From positions 1 through 64,000 of the forward strand of contig CAVWEM010000011.1 in NCBI GenBank assembly GCA_963753955.1: DNA of 64,000 nt. Direction: 5' to 3'. The position numbers were made by a program, and so were the translations under genes. The notes beneath the pieces are model-generated. The model saw nothing but the letters and a program-made list of their open reading frames with translations, made no database searches and had not been told where the DNA came from. Positions 39,068 to 47,948 of this stretch are shown here, piece by piece (position 1 is the stretch's first letter; every line of letters begins with the position of its first letter). The stretch is from Methylumidiphilus sp963753955 (GTDB lineage Bacteria; Pseudomonadota; Gammaproteobacteria; Methylococcales; Methylococcaceae).

Positions 39068-39616
39068 TCAGCGTTGCGGCTGTGACTGAATTTCCGGCGG
39101 TGGCGGTGGCGGAGTTCCCGGCGGCGGCGGCGGGATGCCTGCGGCGGACGGTGCCGACCCGCCTTGACGGTAGCTATTGGCGATTTGGCCTTCGACCGGG
39201 ACGCGATGCCCTTTGGCATACATGCACTGGACATACGCGATATCATAGCGCTGCTGGGCGGCGTAGCCGGAGACACGGGCCGTGCTGCTTCCTGCCAGAC
39301 CTCCCGCCAACAAACCAGCCCCCGCACCAATCGCCGCACCTTGCCCGCCGCCCATGGCCGCACCTGCCGCCGCGCCCAATGCCGCGCCGATGGCGGCGCT
39401 GCCCACTCCGCTGGCAGCCGCAGCTTGATTGGGCGTCACCCCACCGATTTGCGCGTTGGCATATTGTCGACAGGTGTAGTCGTCATTTTGGAACCGATCA
39501 AAACCCATGCCGGTGCCTGGCAATACCAACATGCTAGGGCCGGTGGGCATGCTGACACACCCCGCCAGCAGGGACACCGCCAACAGCGGTGAAAACTTGA
39601 TTGCGCTGCTTGACAT
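39068..39616 (-). CDS. Glycine-zipper lipoprotein with Pro-rich tail
   Basis: The 182-residue product has a lipobox LLAVSLLAGC, a YMGG/17-kDa-antigen-like glycine-zipper domain (AAIGAALGAAAGAAMGGG), the conserved segment RYDIAYVQCMYAKGH and a proline-rich tail. It probably sits in the outer membrane facing the periplasm. A membrane-inserting glycine zipper is inferred from the repeated G-x-x-x-G pattern. It follows the glycine-rich gene on the same strand, 12 bases apart, likely as an operon. Confidence 0.8.
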   Translation of the reverse strand: MSSSAIKFSPLLAVSLLAGCVSMPTGPSMLVLPGTGMGFDRFQNDDYTCRQYANAQIGGVTPNQAAAASGVGSAAIGAALGAAAGAAMGGGQGAAIGAGAGLLAGGLAGSSTARVSGYAAQQRYDIAYVQCMYAKGHRVPVEGQIANSYRQGGSAPSAAGIPPPPPGTPPPPPPEIQSQPQR

Positions 39617-39627
39617 GTCCGTCACTC

Positions 39628-40161
39628 CTATTGTGGGGCCGGAGGCTGTGGCGCGACCGGTTGCCAGCCAGACGGGCACTGTTTGACGTAAGGATAATAA
39701 GCCCTCGAGTCGGGGCAGTAATACCAATAATTCTGGCCTTGCGGGGCCGCCTGCCCGCCGCCTTGTTCGATATAAACCGGCGGCGCGGAGGGTACCGTGA
39801 CCACTGCGGGCGGGTAACCATAGCCATAGCCACCATAGCCATAGTAAGGCCAGCCATAACCTAGGCCATAGCCCAAGCCTAGGCCGAAAAGCCCCCAGCC
39901 CAGTCCGCCATAATAGCCGCCATAGTAGCCACGGCCATAGCCCCAGCCACCATAACCGCCATAGTGCCCGCCGCCATAGCCGCCATAGTGCCCCCCGCCA
40001 TAGTGACCGCCACCATAGCCGCCGCCAAAGTGTCCACCACCGCCAAATCCACCGCCTCCATGCCCGCCGCCGCCGCCACCTCCGCCCCTCGCCCATGCCG
40101 GGCTACCGACCATCGATCCGACCAGGGCGACAACCAGACATACCAGTGTGATCTGTTTCAT
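39628..40161 (-). CDS. Glycine/tyrosine-rich secreted protein
   Basis: After a signal peptide (MKQITLVCLVVALVGSMVG, cleaved near AWA-RG) the protein is about 90 residues of GGG, GGHYGG and GGYGG repeats, followed by a YCPDSRAYYPYVKQCPSGWQPV domain that is common at the C-terminus of bacterial surface proteins. The DNA shows imperfect tandem repeats in 39880-40080. The gene is 177 codons and intact. It may be a surface adhesive or matrix protein; function unproven. Confidence 0.8.
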   Translation of the reverse strand: MKQITLVCLVVALVGSMVGSPAWARGGGGGGGGHGGGGFGGGGHFGGGYGGGHYGGGHYGGYGGGHYGGYGGWGYGRGYYGGYYGGLGWGLFGLGLGYGLGYGWPYYGYGGYGYGYPPAVVTVPSAPPVYIEQGGGQAAPQGQNYWYYCPDSRAYYPYVKQCPSGWQPVAPQPPAPQ

Positions 40162-40249
40162 ACAAGCCTCCCTCCCGCACACGCGGGAGTCTTTAAATTC
40201 CTATCCGGCGGAATGCCGCCGGACAGGCAGGATGGGCCCGCTCGCGCCG

Positions 40250-40738
40250 TCATTTCCTCCAGTGCTTGCCAAACCCGCCGCGATGCCCAAAGCTGAAACC
40301 TTTATCGAAGGTTTGGCGCTGCTCAGGCGACAGCGTAGCATAAAATGTCTTGGTAGCGGCGAGGCGCTCTTCCTGCTTGGCGATATGCTCCTTGGCAAAA
40401 GCCAGCCTCTTTTCCATGCGCTCAGGCGCGGGCAAGTTCGCCCACGACTCGAAATCCTTGCGCTTCTCCTCCCAGCCTTTGCGGTCACCCTTGATCTTGC
40501 CTGCCCATTCAGCCCAGGCAGCCTCTTGGCTGGCATTGAGCTTAAGATCGGCTTTGAGGGTTTCCAGTCGCTTTTCCTTGCCTTCCCAGCGATCACACTT
40601 TTTCGGCGATTCGCCGACGGTTGCTTGCTTGCCTGGGGCGGCAGTGGCCGTATCCGCCGGTTCCGCCAGCACATTCCCGCCTGCCAAGAGGCCTGAGAGG
40701 GCTAGCGTGAGGATGGCAAATTTGCTTATGCGTTTCAT
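40250..40738 (-). CDS. Spy/CpxP-like periplasmic protein with LTxxQ-type motif
   Basis: A signal peptide (ending GNVLA-EP) is followed by a helical protein with the LTxxQ-like repeats LNASQEAAWAEW and LSPEQRQTF. Such proteins are periplasmic chaperones or negative sensors of envelope-stress two-component systems. The 162-residue gene is intact. It lies a few kb from a histidine kinase/response regulator pair and a DegQ-type protease, which would fit an envelope-stress regulon. Confidence 0.82.
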   Translation of the reverse strand: MKRISKFAILTLALSGLLAGGNVLAEPADTATAAPGKQATVGESPKKCDRWEGKEKRLETLKADLKLNASQEAAWAEWAGKIKGDRKGWEEKRKDFESWANLPAPERMEKRLAFAKEHIAKQEERLAATKTFYATLSPEQRQTFDKGFSFGHRGGFGKHWRK

Positions 40739-40875
40739 AGTTGGCTCCTAAAAATCACGGTGTCCGGCAAAAAAGCCGGGAGGCGGTATTGCCCTTGGAA
40801 GCCATTAGACAGCACATGTGTATCGGGGGTATTTCCACACTGTAGTTTTTTGTACTCGAGCGGGGAAGAGAGGCG

Positions 40876-41613
40876 CTACCAGTTGACGAACAGGGAACCC
40901 ATGATGAGGTTGTGCATGGTGTTGTTGGTGTGGGTGGTATTATCGATATACTGGTTCATATACCCCAGCTCAGTCCGGAAGTTTTGGCTGAAAGACCAAC
41001 CTAGCCCTACGAAGGCGCGGTTCTGGTCGAAGCCGGACTGGCCACCCGCCGGCGTCGAATTGAGGCGCACGAACACCTCGTCCCAGACGATCAGGCTCAG
41101 GCGCGGCTCGAACTCCAGCGGGTGCAGGAAGCGGATCATCTGGCGCGGCCTGAAGCGGACATCCGCGTTGTTGGCGGGCAGGAAATTGGCCTCGACCATC
41201 GTCCTGAGGGTCAGCGTCCCGAAGTCCGTCGGCAACACATAGCGGAAAGCCGGCCACACATCCTGCTGCTGGACAGAACCTTTCCCCAGGTTCTGCGTGG
41301 GCAGCCAGGTGTAGCCTGCCCAGACCGTGGCGCGGTCGCTCAGGGAATAGCCCACGGCGGCGCGCACCATGCCTTGGTACCAGTGGTTCCAGTCGTCATC
41401 CCAGCGGGATTGGCCCTCCAGCCAGACCCGCACATTGGACAGGCTCGGATCCACCACTTGCAGGTTGCCCTCACCGACGACTTGCAGCCAACTGCCGGCA
41501 TCCACCACGTCGGTCGATGCCGGGGCGGCGGCTGCGGAGGCATCGGAACACAGGGCTGAGGAACCCAGAAGCGCCGTTGTGAATCCTACCATTGCCAGTT
41601 TTTTCTTGATCAT
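40876..41613 (-). CDS. DUF2490-family outer-membrane protein
   Basis: The 245-residue protein has a signal peptide and alternating beta-strand pattern ending in an aromatic residue (GSLFVNW, the C-terminal Trp typical of outer-membrane barrels). Conserved DUF2490 segments are seen: RVWLEGQSRW, YSLSDRATVWAGYTW, RQMIRF and LIVWDEVFVRLN. Function unknown; probably a small barrel. It is intact. Confidence 0.82.
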   Translation of the reverse strand: MIKKKLAMVGFTTALLGSSALCSDASAAAAPASTDVVDAGSWLQVVGEGNLQVVDPSLSNVRVWLEGQSRWDDDWNHWYQGMVRAAVGYSLSDRATVWAGYTWLPTQNLGKGSVQQQDVWPAFRYVLPTDFGTLTLRTMVEANFLPANNADVRFRPRQMIRFLHPLEFEPRLSLIVWDEVFVRLNSTPAGGQSGFDQNRAFVGLGWSFSQNFRTELGYMNQYIDNTTHTNNTMHNLIMGSLFVNW

Positions 41614-41698
41614 GTTTTTAACACTCTAAGGTTTTGATTGTGGAAATAGCGATTGCCCATGGAAAAAAGACAATCCTTGCGATAACTGGTCAACTGGG

Positions 41699-42019
41699 TT
41701 ATTTGACCGTCGTCACGGTATAAACAAGTATCAGGCAGATGAACACCATCAGCGTCAACGCCAGCAAAAACAAAACATCAGCCACTTTTTCATGCCGCAA
41801 AGCTTGCTTCATATGGTCGATACGCAACGCCCAAAAAGAGAAGAAGGCTGCCAACAGGAAGAGCAAAGCATCTGCGGCCAGAAAGTCGTCGCCTAGTGTG
41901 TTGACGGTGCCTAATGCACCGATGATATGAAGCAAACCGATGCCGGCCAGGCAGACACCCACCATAGAGGTGGAACCTGAAAATATGCGCATCAGCAACT
42001 CGGTGCGAAGTGAACGCAT
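41699..42019 (-). CDS. Three-segment inner-membrane protein next to DegQ
   Basis: The 106-residue product has three hydrophobic helices (about 14-33, 48-66, 83-103). It begins two bases after the end of the degQ gene on the same strand, so it is cotranscribed and probably coupled to it. No family recognised. Confidence 0.65.
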   Translation of the reverse strand: MRSLRTELLMRIFSGSTSMVGVCLAGIGLLHIIGALGTVNTLGDDFLAADALLFLLAAFFSFWALRIDHMKQALRHEKVADVLFLLALTLMVFICLILVYTVTTVK

Positions 42020-42021
42020 GG

Positions 42022-43482
42022 CTAACCCACTAAATCAATTGCCACGAAGCGCTTCTCGTCGTGTCGGCGCACCAGCAGCGCCACATGTTTGTTAGCCTTG
42101 GCCACCAGCTCACGCAACTGCTTGACGTTTGTCACCTGATGGCCGTTGACCGCCAGCACGACATCGCCGGGCATGATGCCGACCAGCGCAGAAGGCCCCG
42201 TCGATTGCTCCACCACCAGGCCACCCGCGCCATTGGCCTGCCCGCCCTCCGCTGGCAAAGTGCGCAAAGCCAATCCCAGCCGGCTTTCTGAAAGCTCCGC
42301 CGACTCGATGGCCTCCCGCTTGCCGTCATTCGCTTCATTGACCAGCATCGTGATGAGCTTGATTTGCGCATTGTGCCAAACGCTTAGCGTGGCTTGGGAA
42401 CCCGGCTTCAGGTCGGAGACCAGAGGCCCCATCTCTATAGGATCAATGATGTCCACGCCGTTCAGCTTGAGAATGATGTCGCCGGCTTGGATGCCCGCCT
42501 TGGCGGCCGAGCCATCGCTGCTCACTGAGATGACCAGCACACCGGAAGGCTTCGCCAATCCGAAGGAATCGGCCAGGTCTTGGTTCAATTCTTGGACGCT
42601 CATCCCCAAGCGCCCCCGGCTGACCTTGCCATTACGCAGAAGCTGTTGCTCGACATTTAGGGCAACATCGATGGGGACGGCGAACGAAAGGCCTTGGTAG
42701 CCACCGTTCTGGGTGTAGATTTGCGAATTGATGCCGATCACCTCGCCGTTGATATTGAATAGCGGCCCACCCGAATTGCCAGGGTTCACCGCGACATCAG
42801 TCTGGATGAACGGCACATAGGCCTCGTCGGGGAGGGAGCGGGATTTCGCCGAGATGATGCCTGCGGAAACGCTGTTCTCGAACCCATACGGCGAGCCAAT
42901 CGCCAAGACCCAATCGCCCACGGCGGCTTGCGCCGGGTCTCCGAGGCGCACGGTGGGAAGATCTTGGGCATCAATCTTCAAAACCGCCGTATCGGTCGGC
43001 CTGTCGATGCCGATGAGCCGGGCCTTGAACTCACGTTTGTCGGTCAGCTTGACCGTCACTTCGGAAGCATCTTCCACGACATGGGCGTTGGTGATGATGA
43101 CCCCATCCGCGCTAATGATAAAACCCGAACCCATACCGTGGGTCGGCAGGGCATTCTGCGGCATGGTCGGTTGGAAATGATGCGATGAACTGGAGAACGG
43201 ATCGTTCTGGGGGTCGGCTGAGGCTGAAACCTTGGCGCTGCCGCTGACACTGATATTCACCACGGCTGGACCGTTTTGGGCCACCAGCGCCGAAAAATTG
43301 GGCAGGATGACTGGCCCACCAGCGCCGGTCGCGGCCAGGCTTGTCCTTGCAGGGATGGTTTCAGGGCCTGCCTGCTGTGTGGCGACGGGAATGGCTTGAG
43401 GTTTCCACAGCAGGTAACTGTCTGTGAGCACACCCAGCACAAGCAAGCCGATAAGGGTTCGAGTAAAAAAATTCGGATTCAT
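42022..43482 (-). CDS. degQ: DegP/DegQ-type periplasmic serine protease
   Basis: The 486-residue protein has a signal anchor (residues 8-25), a trypsin-like domain with catalytic H134 (ITNAHVVED), D164 (PTDTAVLKI) and S237 (NPGNSGGP), and two PDZ domains (about 300-385 and 395-480). It degrades or refolds misfolded envelope proteins. The uncleaved-looking N-terminus resembles DegS-like anchoring, but the second PDZ domain favours DegQ. ATG 43482 is chosen over a longer upstream extension lacking a signal. It is intact and leads a two-gene operon. Confidence 0.92.
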   Translation of the reverse strand: MNPNFFTRTLIGLLVLGVLTDSYLLWKPQAIPVATQQAGPETIPARTSLAATGAGGPVILPNFSALVAQNGPAVVNISVSGSAKVSASADPQNDPFSSSSHHFQPTMPQNALPTHGMGSGFIISADGVIITNAHVVEDASEVTVKLTDKREFKARLIGIDRPTDTAVLKIDAQDLPTVRLGDPAQAAVGDWVLAIGSPYGFENSVSAGIISAKSRSLPDEAYVPFIQTDVAVNPGNSGGPLFNINGEVIGINSQIYTQNGGYQGLSFAVPIDVALNVEQQLLRNGKVSRGRLGMSVQELNQDLADSFGLAKPSGVLVISVSSDGSAAKAGIQAGDIILKLNGVDIIDPIEMGPLVSDLKPGSQATLSVWHNAQIKLITMLVNEANDGKREAIESAELSESRLGLALRTLPAEGGQANGAGGLVVEQSTGPSALVGIMPGDVVLAVNGHQVTNVKQLRELVAKANKHVALLVRRHDEKRFVAIDLVG

Positions 43483-43800
43483 GACACCACATCCAGAAGG
43501 ACAAATACGCTGATGGCTCTTCCAGAAGCAGACATGGCCGACGGGACTGACGGGAATCTGAAGACGGCTGAAAGCCTTGTCCAATTCCTCGCGGGCCTAT
43601 TGATGCCTTGAAGAGGGAAACTTGATTTTGTTGCTTGCACCTTCAAATCTCTAAATCTGTGTAAACTGCGTTCTCAGAAAGCGTTTTTCATGCCAAAAAC
43701 ATTTTTATTAAAAATCATAGTGTTGCAATTTCATTTGAAAAAAGGGAAAATGCCACATGGTGGAAATCAACCATTTGGCCACAAAATCTCCCGGCCAGCC

Positions 43801-44243
43801 CTAAAAATCGGCTGATTTGTTTCCCTTTGGACCGGCCATCTCCACTGGAAGGGATAGCGCCCGCTCATAAATGGTTGAAAGACTGAGCAGGTCGCCCGGA
43901 TGCTGTGTCGTGAGCCAGTCAAGATCGGCAGCCTGCGCCTCCGGATCTTCCGTCTTGAAGTCGCCGACCCTCATCGCCTTGCCTATCAACGAGGCAAGTT
44001 GCCGAAGCGATGCAGCAGGACGGTGGTGGCACCATGCCGGACGAGCGCCATATGCAAGTCTCCCTCACAAAATTGCCTTAACACCGCTCCGGTCGGGGAC
44101 GGAATGAAGATCTCCAAACGCCGGCTGTCCGGCAAGAATGAAAAAGACGAGGCCGCCAACTTGCGCTGGCTTGGCGGATAAAACTTGCCCGCTTGGAACG
44201 GGGACTTGGGCAACAGTTGATGTTGTGTCGCTGGAATGTCCAT
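43801..44243 (-). CDS. Conserved hypothetical cytoplasmic protein, one frame change
   Basis: The frame starts MDIPATQHQLLPKSPFQAGK and, after a missing base near 43995, continues as LASLIGKAMRVGDFK to about residue 147. It has no signal peptide or membrane segment. It contains FIPSPTGAVLRQFCEGDLH and a C-terminal D-L-D-W-L-T-T-Q-H-P-G-D-L. No family recognised. It is divergent from the response regulator gene, with a palindrome between them. Confidence 0.45.
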
Positions 44244-44330
44244 AGATAAAATCCCGTTAAGGGTCAGGCTTGAATTGGCATCATTACAAGCCCGTTTTGT
44301 ATCCAAGCTGTGTCGGCCGGCCGAAAGTGT

Positions 44331-44373
44331 GTATCGCTTTATGTCGAGACCCAAAGCGGACACAAAGCGATAC
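44331..44373. promoter_or_regulatory. Candidate operator palindrome upstream of the two-component system
   Basis: GTATCGCTTTATGTC (44331-44345) and GACACAAAGCGATAC (44359-44373) are complementary at 14 of 15 positions with a 13-base spacer containing another AAAGCG. It lies 56 bases before the response regulator ATG and about 90 bases before the divergent gene, so autoregulation or control of both is plausible. Which protein binds it is inference. Confidence 0.5.
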
Positions 44374-44428
44374 AAAGCAGGCCATCCGCCGGATGACAAA
44401 AGGCTGGCGGACAGGTACAAAGGCAACC

Positions 44429-45152
44429 ATGGAAACACAAACACACCTACTTGTCGTTGATGACGACCGCGAAATCCGGTCGCTGGTCGGCGAATATCTG
44501 AAGAAAAACGGCTACCGCGTCAGCTTGGCCGCCGACGGCAGGCAAATGCGCACCGTGCTGGAAGAAAGCCGCATCGACTTGGTCGTGCTCGACCTCATGC
44601 TGCCTGGAGAGGATGGGTTGAGCCTGTGCCGTGAATTGCGCAGCCGCTCAAACATGCCGGTGCTCATGCTCACGGCCAAGGGCGATCCCTTCGACCGGGT
44701 GATCGGCCTGGAAATGGGGGCGGACGACTATCTCGCCAAACCTTTCGAGCCTCGGGAATTGCTGGCGCGCATCCGCAGTGTGCTGCGCCGCACCCAGGCA
44801 TTGCCTGCGAATCTTGAGCCGCAACCGCCCCGTCGTTACCGCTTCGCCGGTTGGTTGCTGGATGCCGGGGCGTACCAGCTCATTTCTCCCCAGGCCGTGG
44901 TGGTCACGCTCTTCCGGCGCCGAATTCCGTCTGCTTCAGGTTTTCCTGACCCACCCCAACCGGGTGTTGACCCGGGATCAGCTGATGGATCTGATCCAGG
45001 GAAGGGATGCCGATCCTTTCGACCGCTCCATCGACCTGCGGGTGAGCCGCTTGCGCCAGAAACTCGGCGACGACGCCCGCGCGCCGACACTCATCAAAAC
45101 TTTGCGCAACGAGGGATACATCTTCAGCGCAACCGTCGAGTCGGAGCCTTAA
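44429..45152 (+). CDS. OmpR-family response regulator, one frame change
   Basis: The receiver domain (HLLVVDDDREIRSLVGEYLK; phospho-acceptor Asp in LVVLDLMLPGEDG; Lys in YLAKPFEPRELL) and the winged-helix DNA-binding domain (FRLLQVFLTHPNRVLTRDQL, then SIDLRVSRLRQKL) are complete if one T is removed near 44911-44913 (LSGAEFRLL). The joined product has about 240 residues. The histidine kinase follows three bases after the stop. Confidence 0.88.
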
Positions 45153-45155
45153 GCG

Positions 45156-46493
45156 ATGCGCTGGTTTCCTGGGTCGCTCTCCGTCCGACTGTTTCTCATC
45201 GTGCTGGGCGGTGTCGTATTGGCCATCACCCTGACCAACAACCTACACCATCATGACCGTGCAAGGATGTTCGGGGAATTTCGCGAGCGCATGGCCATTG
45301 ACCACCTCGCCGATACTGTCCTTCTGCTGACCGCGCTTTCGCCTGCATCCAGGGTTTCTGCCGCCGGCGCATTGCCGCGCAGCGAATGGCTGGTTGAATC
45401 CGATACACCCGCCAAGCCAATCCTGGGCGAGGCGGCCTTGGCATTTTCGGGGATACTCAATGAACGTCTAGGCGATGCCGCGCAAGTGGAAGAAGCCTGG
45501 CTTTGCTCCGAAGACAGGACTGGCTGCCCCTATTCCGTCTTGGTCCGTATCCGGTTCAAGGAAGGCCAGGCGTTATGGGTGGGTTATCGGTCGCCAGCCC
45601 AGGACCGGCCCCCACGTAATAGGGGGATAGGGCTGCAAGCGCGTATTGCCATTTTTATCGGCATCCTGGCGATGGTCGTGTGGGTGGTCGTCCGGCTTGC
45701 GCTGCGTCCTTTGCGGCGCCTAGCCCAAGCCGTGGAAGATTTTGGCCATGACATCGCGCATCCCCCTATGGATGATTCCGGCCCCATTGAGGTGCGCCAG
45801 GCGGCACAGGCCTTCAATGCCATGCAGCAACAGATTCGCGCTTATATGGCCGAGCGCACACAGATATTGGCGGCGGTAACCCATGACCTGAAAACCCCCA
45901 TGACAAGGATGCGTTTGCGTCTGGAGAACTGCGCCGACGAGGCGCTCAAGGAGAAGCTGCAAGCCGATCTTGCCACCATGCAATCCCTGGTGGAGGAAGG
46001 CCTCGTGCTTGCCAGCAGTTTGAACACCACGGAACCCATGCAAGCGGTCAATCTCGACGCGTTATTGCAAAGCCTATGCGATGACCAGGCCGAATCGGGG
46101 CTGAACGTCGCCTATCATCAGGCAAAAGCCGATCAAGGCATCGTGGTCACGGCCCAACCGAATGCCCTGCGCCGGGTATTTGAGAATCTCATCGACAATG
46201 CCATCAAATATGGCCGGCAGGCCCGCGTCAGCCTGGAACAACGGGATGCCATGGCCTGTGTCCGGGTGCGCGACTCAGGCCCCGGCATTCCGGATGAGCA
46301 TTTGGAGCATGTGTTCAGACCCTTTGTCCGTTTGGAGACATCCCGCTCCCGTGACACGGGCGGCACAGGCCTCGGGCTCGCCATTGCCGTCAATCTATTA
46401 AAAACCCAACAGGGGCGCGTCTCACTGCGAAACCATCCCCGGGGCGGGCTTGAAGTGAGTGTGCGACTGCCAGTCGCCACAAAGCCAAAATAA
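45156..46493 (+). CDS. Membrane sensor histidine kinase
   Basis: The 445-residue kinase has a first membrane helix (about 9-27), a periplasmic sensor of about 130 residues with one Cys pair (CSEDRTGC), a second membrane helix (about 165-183), HAMP (LRPLRRLAQAVEDFG), H-box TQILAAVTHDLKTPMTRMR, N-box NLIDNAIKYG and G-boxes DSGPGIP and GTGLGLAIA. With the upstream OmpR-type regulator it forms an EnvZ/CpxA-like two-component system. It is intact. The nearby Spy-like, DegQ and surface genes are plausible but unproven targets. Confidence 0.93.
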   Translation: MRWFPGSLSVRLFLIVLGGVVLAITLTNNLHHHDRARMFGEFRERMAIDHLADTVLLLTALSPASRVSAAGALPRSEWLVESDTPAKPILGEAALAFSGILNERLGDAAQVEEAWLCSEDRTGCPYSVLVRIRFKEGQALWVGYRSPAQDRPPRNRGIGLQARIAIFIGILAMVVWVVVRLALRPLRRLAQAVEDFGHDIAHPPMDDSGPIEVRQAAQAFNAMQQQIRAYMAERTQILAAVTHDLKTPMTRMRLRLENCADEALKEKLQADLATMQSLVEEGLVLASSLNTTEPMQAVNLDALLQSLCDDQAESGLNVAYHQAKADQGIVVTAQPNALRRVFENLIDNAIKYGRQARVSLEQRDAMACVRVRDSGPGIPDEHLEHVFRPFVRLETSRSRDTGGTGLGLAIAVNLLKTQQGRVSLRNHPRGGLEVSVRLPVATKPK

Positions 46494-46541
46494 GCAAGTC
46501 TGCCGACTAACATGACTCACCGATGTCGAAAACGCTGTAGG

Positions 46542-47869
46542 ATGAAACCGAACCCTTTAGCCTTGTTCTGCCTGGCATGTTTGATCTCGCTCGCACCGCC
46601 TGCTCCTCCTGGAATCGTCACGGCCCAGTGGATCGGGATCGCGAAATGGAAGAGTTCACCAGCCAAGACGGTTATGCCCGTGGAAACCACACAGTAAGTT
46701 CCACGCACGAAACCTGGCCGCACGACGATATCCCCATCGAGGTTTCCATAGCGATCCCCAACGCTCCTGGGAAATTACCTGTCGTCATCTACCTGCCAGG
46801 GATAGGCGAAGACACGGAGCATGGCGAATTGTGGAGGCTGCCCTGGGCGCAAGCGGGATATGCCGTCGTGACCGTACAGCCCAAGGAATACGGCGAAGCC
46901 TTATGGGCAAACAAAAAAACAAGGCCCAGCGACATCAAATCGGTCGGGCGGACGATGTTTTCCCAGCATGCCCTGGAAAATCGGGTGTCCCAATTGCGCT
47001 GGACGTTGGACAAGCTCGCCGCCCGCATCCACAGCGGCAACGAGCGTTACGCAAACCTCGACATGAGCCGCATGGCCTTGGTCGGATACGATTTGGGGGC
47101 GCAGACCGCGATGGTGTTGGCGGGGGAAAAAACCGAGCTGGCCTTGCCGAATCCGCCGCCTGTCTTCAAGGGCGCAATCATCATCAGCCCGCATGTCGAT
47201 CCGGCATGGGAGAAAACGGCCCGGCGCTATGGGGACATTCACATGCCGCTCTTGCTCATCAGCAGCGACCAGGATACTGACCCGGCAAAAATTTCCACGC
47301 CGGAATCGAGAAAATCCCTATGGAACGATTTGCCGCCCGGCGAAAAGTACCTGTTGTGGTTTGAGCGGGCGAACCATCGCTTGTTGTCAGGTTCCATGAG
47401 CAACAGCCTGTATTGGTCCGAGGTCATTGGGCCTATCGTCCATGAACGGGGGAGAAAGGCATCCGGCGGCGATCCTGGTGACTCTGACGGCACGACCGGG
47501 GCGACCTCGCGTTCAGGGAGAGGATGGCTTGACGCGATAAAAACAGAATTCGGCATAGGACAGGCTGCCGACTATGACGCCATGGGCGGCGCGACTTCGC
47601 ATGGGGGAGGTAGCGGTGGTGGAGGTGGCCGGTCAAAAAATTCGGACACTGGCGGATCGGGTAAAAGCCGACAAAAAAATGGGAACGACGAAAATCTTCA
47701 GGAAGAAATCGCGTTGCAAACCGGCGCGGCCCGGCAAATGGCCATCGTCGTGAGCGTGACGACCGCCTTTCTGGACGCGACGCTCAAAGAATCAACAGAA
47801 GCGCATGCATGGTTATTGGACAATGCCGCCCCCTGGGTTAAAGAGCAGGCAAAATGGCAGCACAAATAA
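46542..47869 (+). CDS. Secreted alpha/beta hydrolase with low-complexity insert, frame change in the leader
   Basis: ATG 46542 opens a signal peptide (MKPNPLALFCLACLISLAPP) in one frame, while the hydrolase body runs in another from about 46640 (MEEFTSQDGYARGNHTV) to 47869. The body has LPVVIYLPGIGED and MALVGYDLGAQTAM, a G-x-D-x-G elbow where classical esterases have G-x-S-x-G, so the nucleophile may be Asp or the protein inactive. The C-terminal third has a Gly/Ser-rich linker (GGGSGGGGGRSK) and a helical tail. It follows the histidine kinase and may be coregulated. Confidence 0.65.
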
Positions 47870-47948
47870 CCCTTGCCTGTTTGAAGGTCATGCCGCTGGC
47901 CGCATCGGCTTTTGCGGAATAGGCATCCCATGCGAGATTGGCCTCGTT

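Noticed and set aside
39880..40080. Short regular repeats that could suggest a CRISPR array
   Set aside because: They are codon-level GGN/TAY repeats inside the glycine-rich secreted protein; there are no unique spacers or cas genes. No CRISPR array was seen anywhere in the window.
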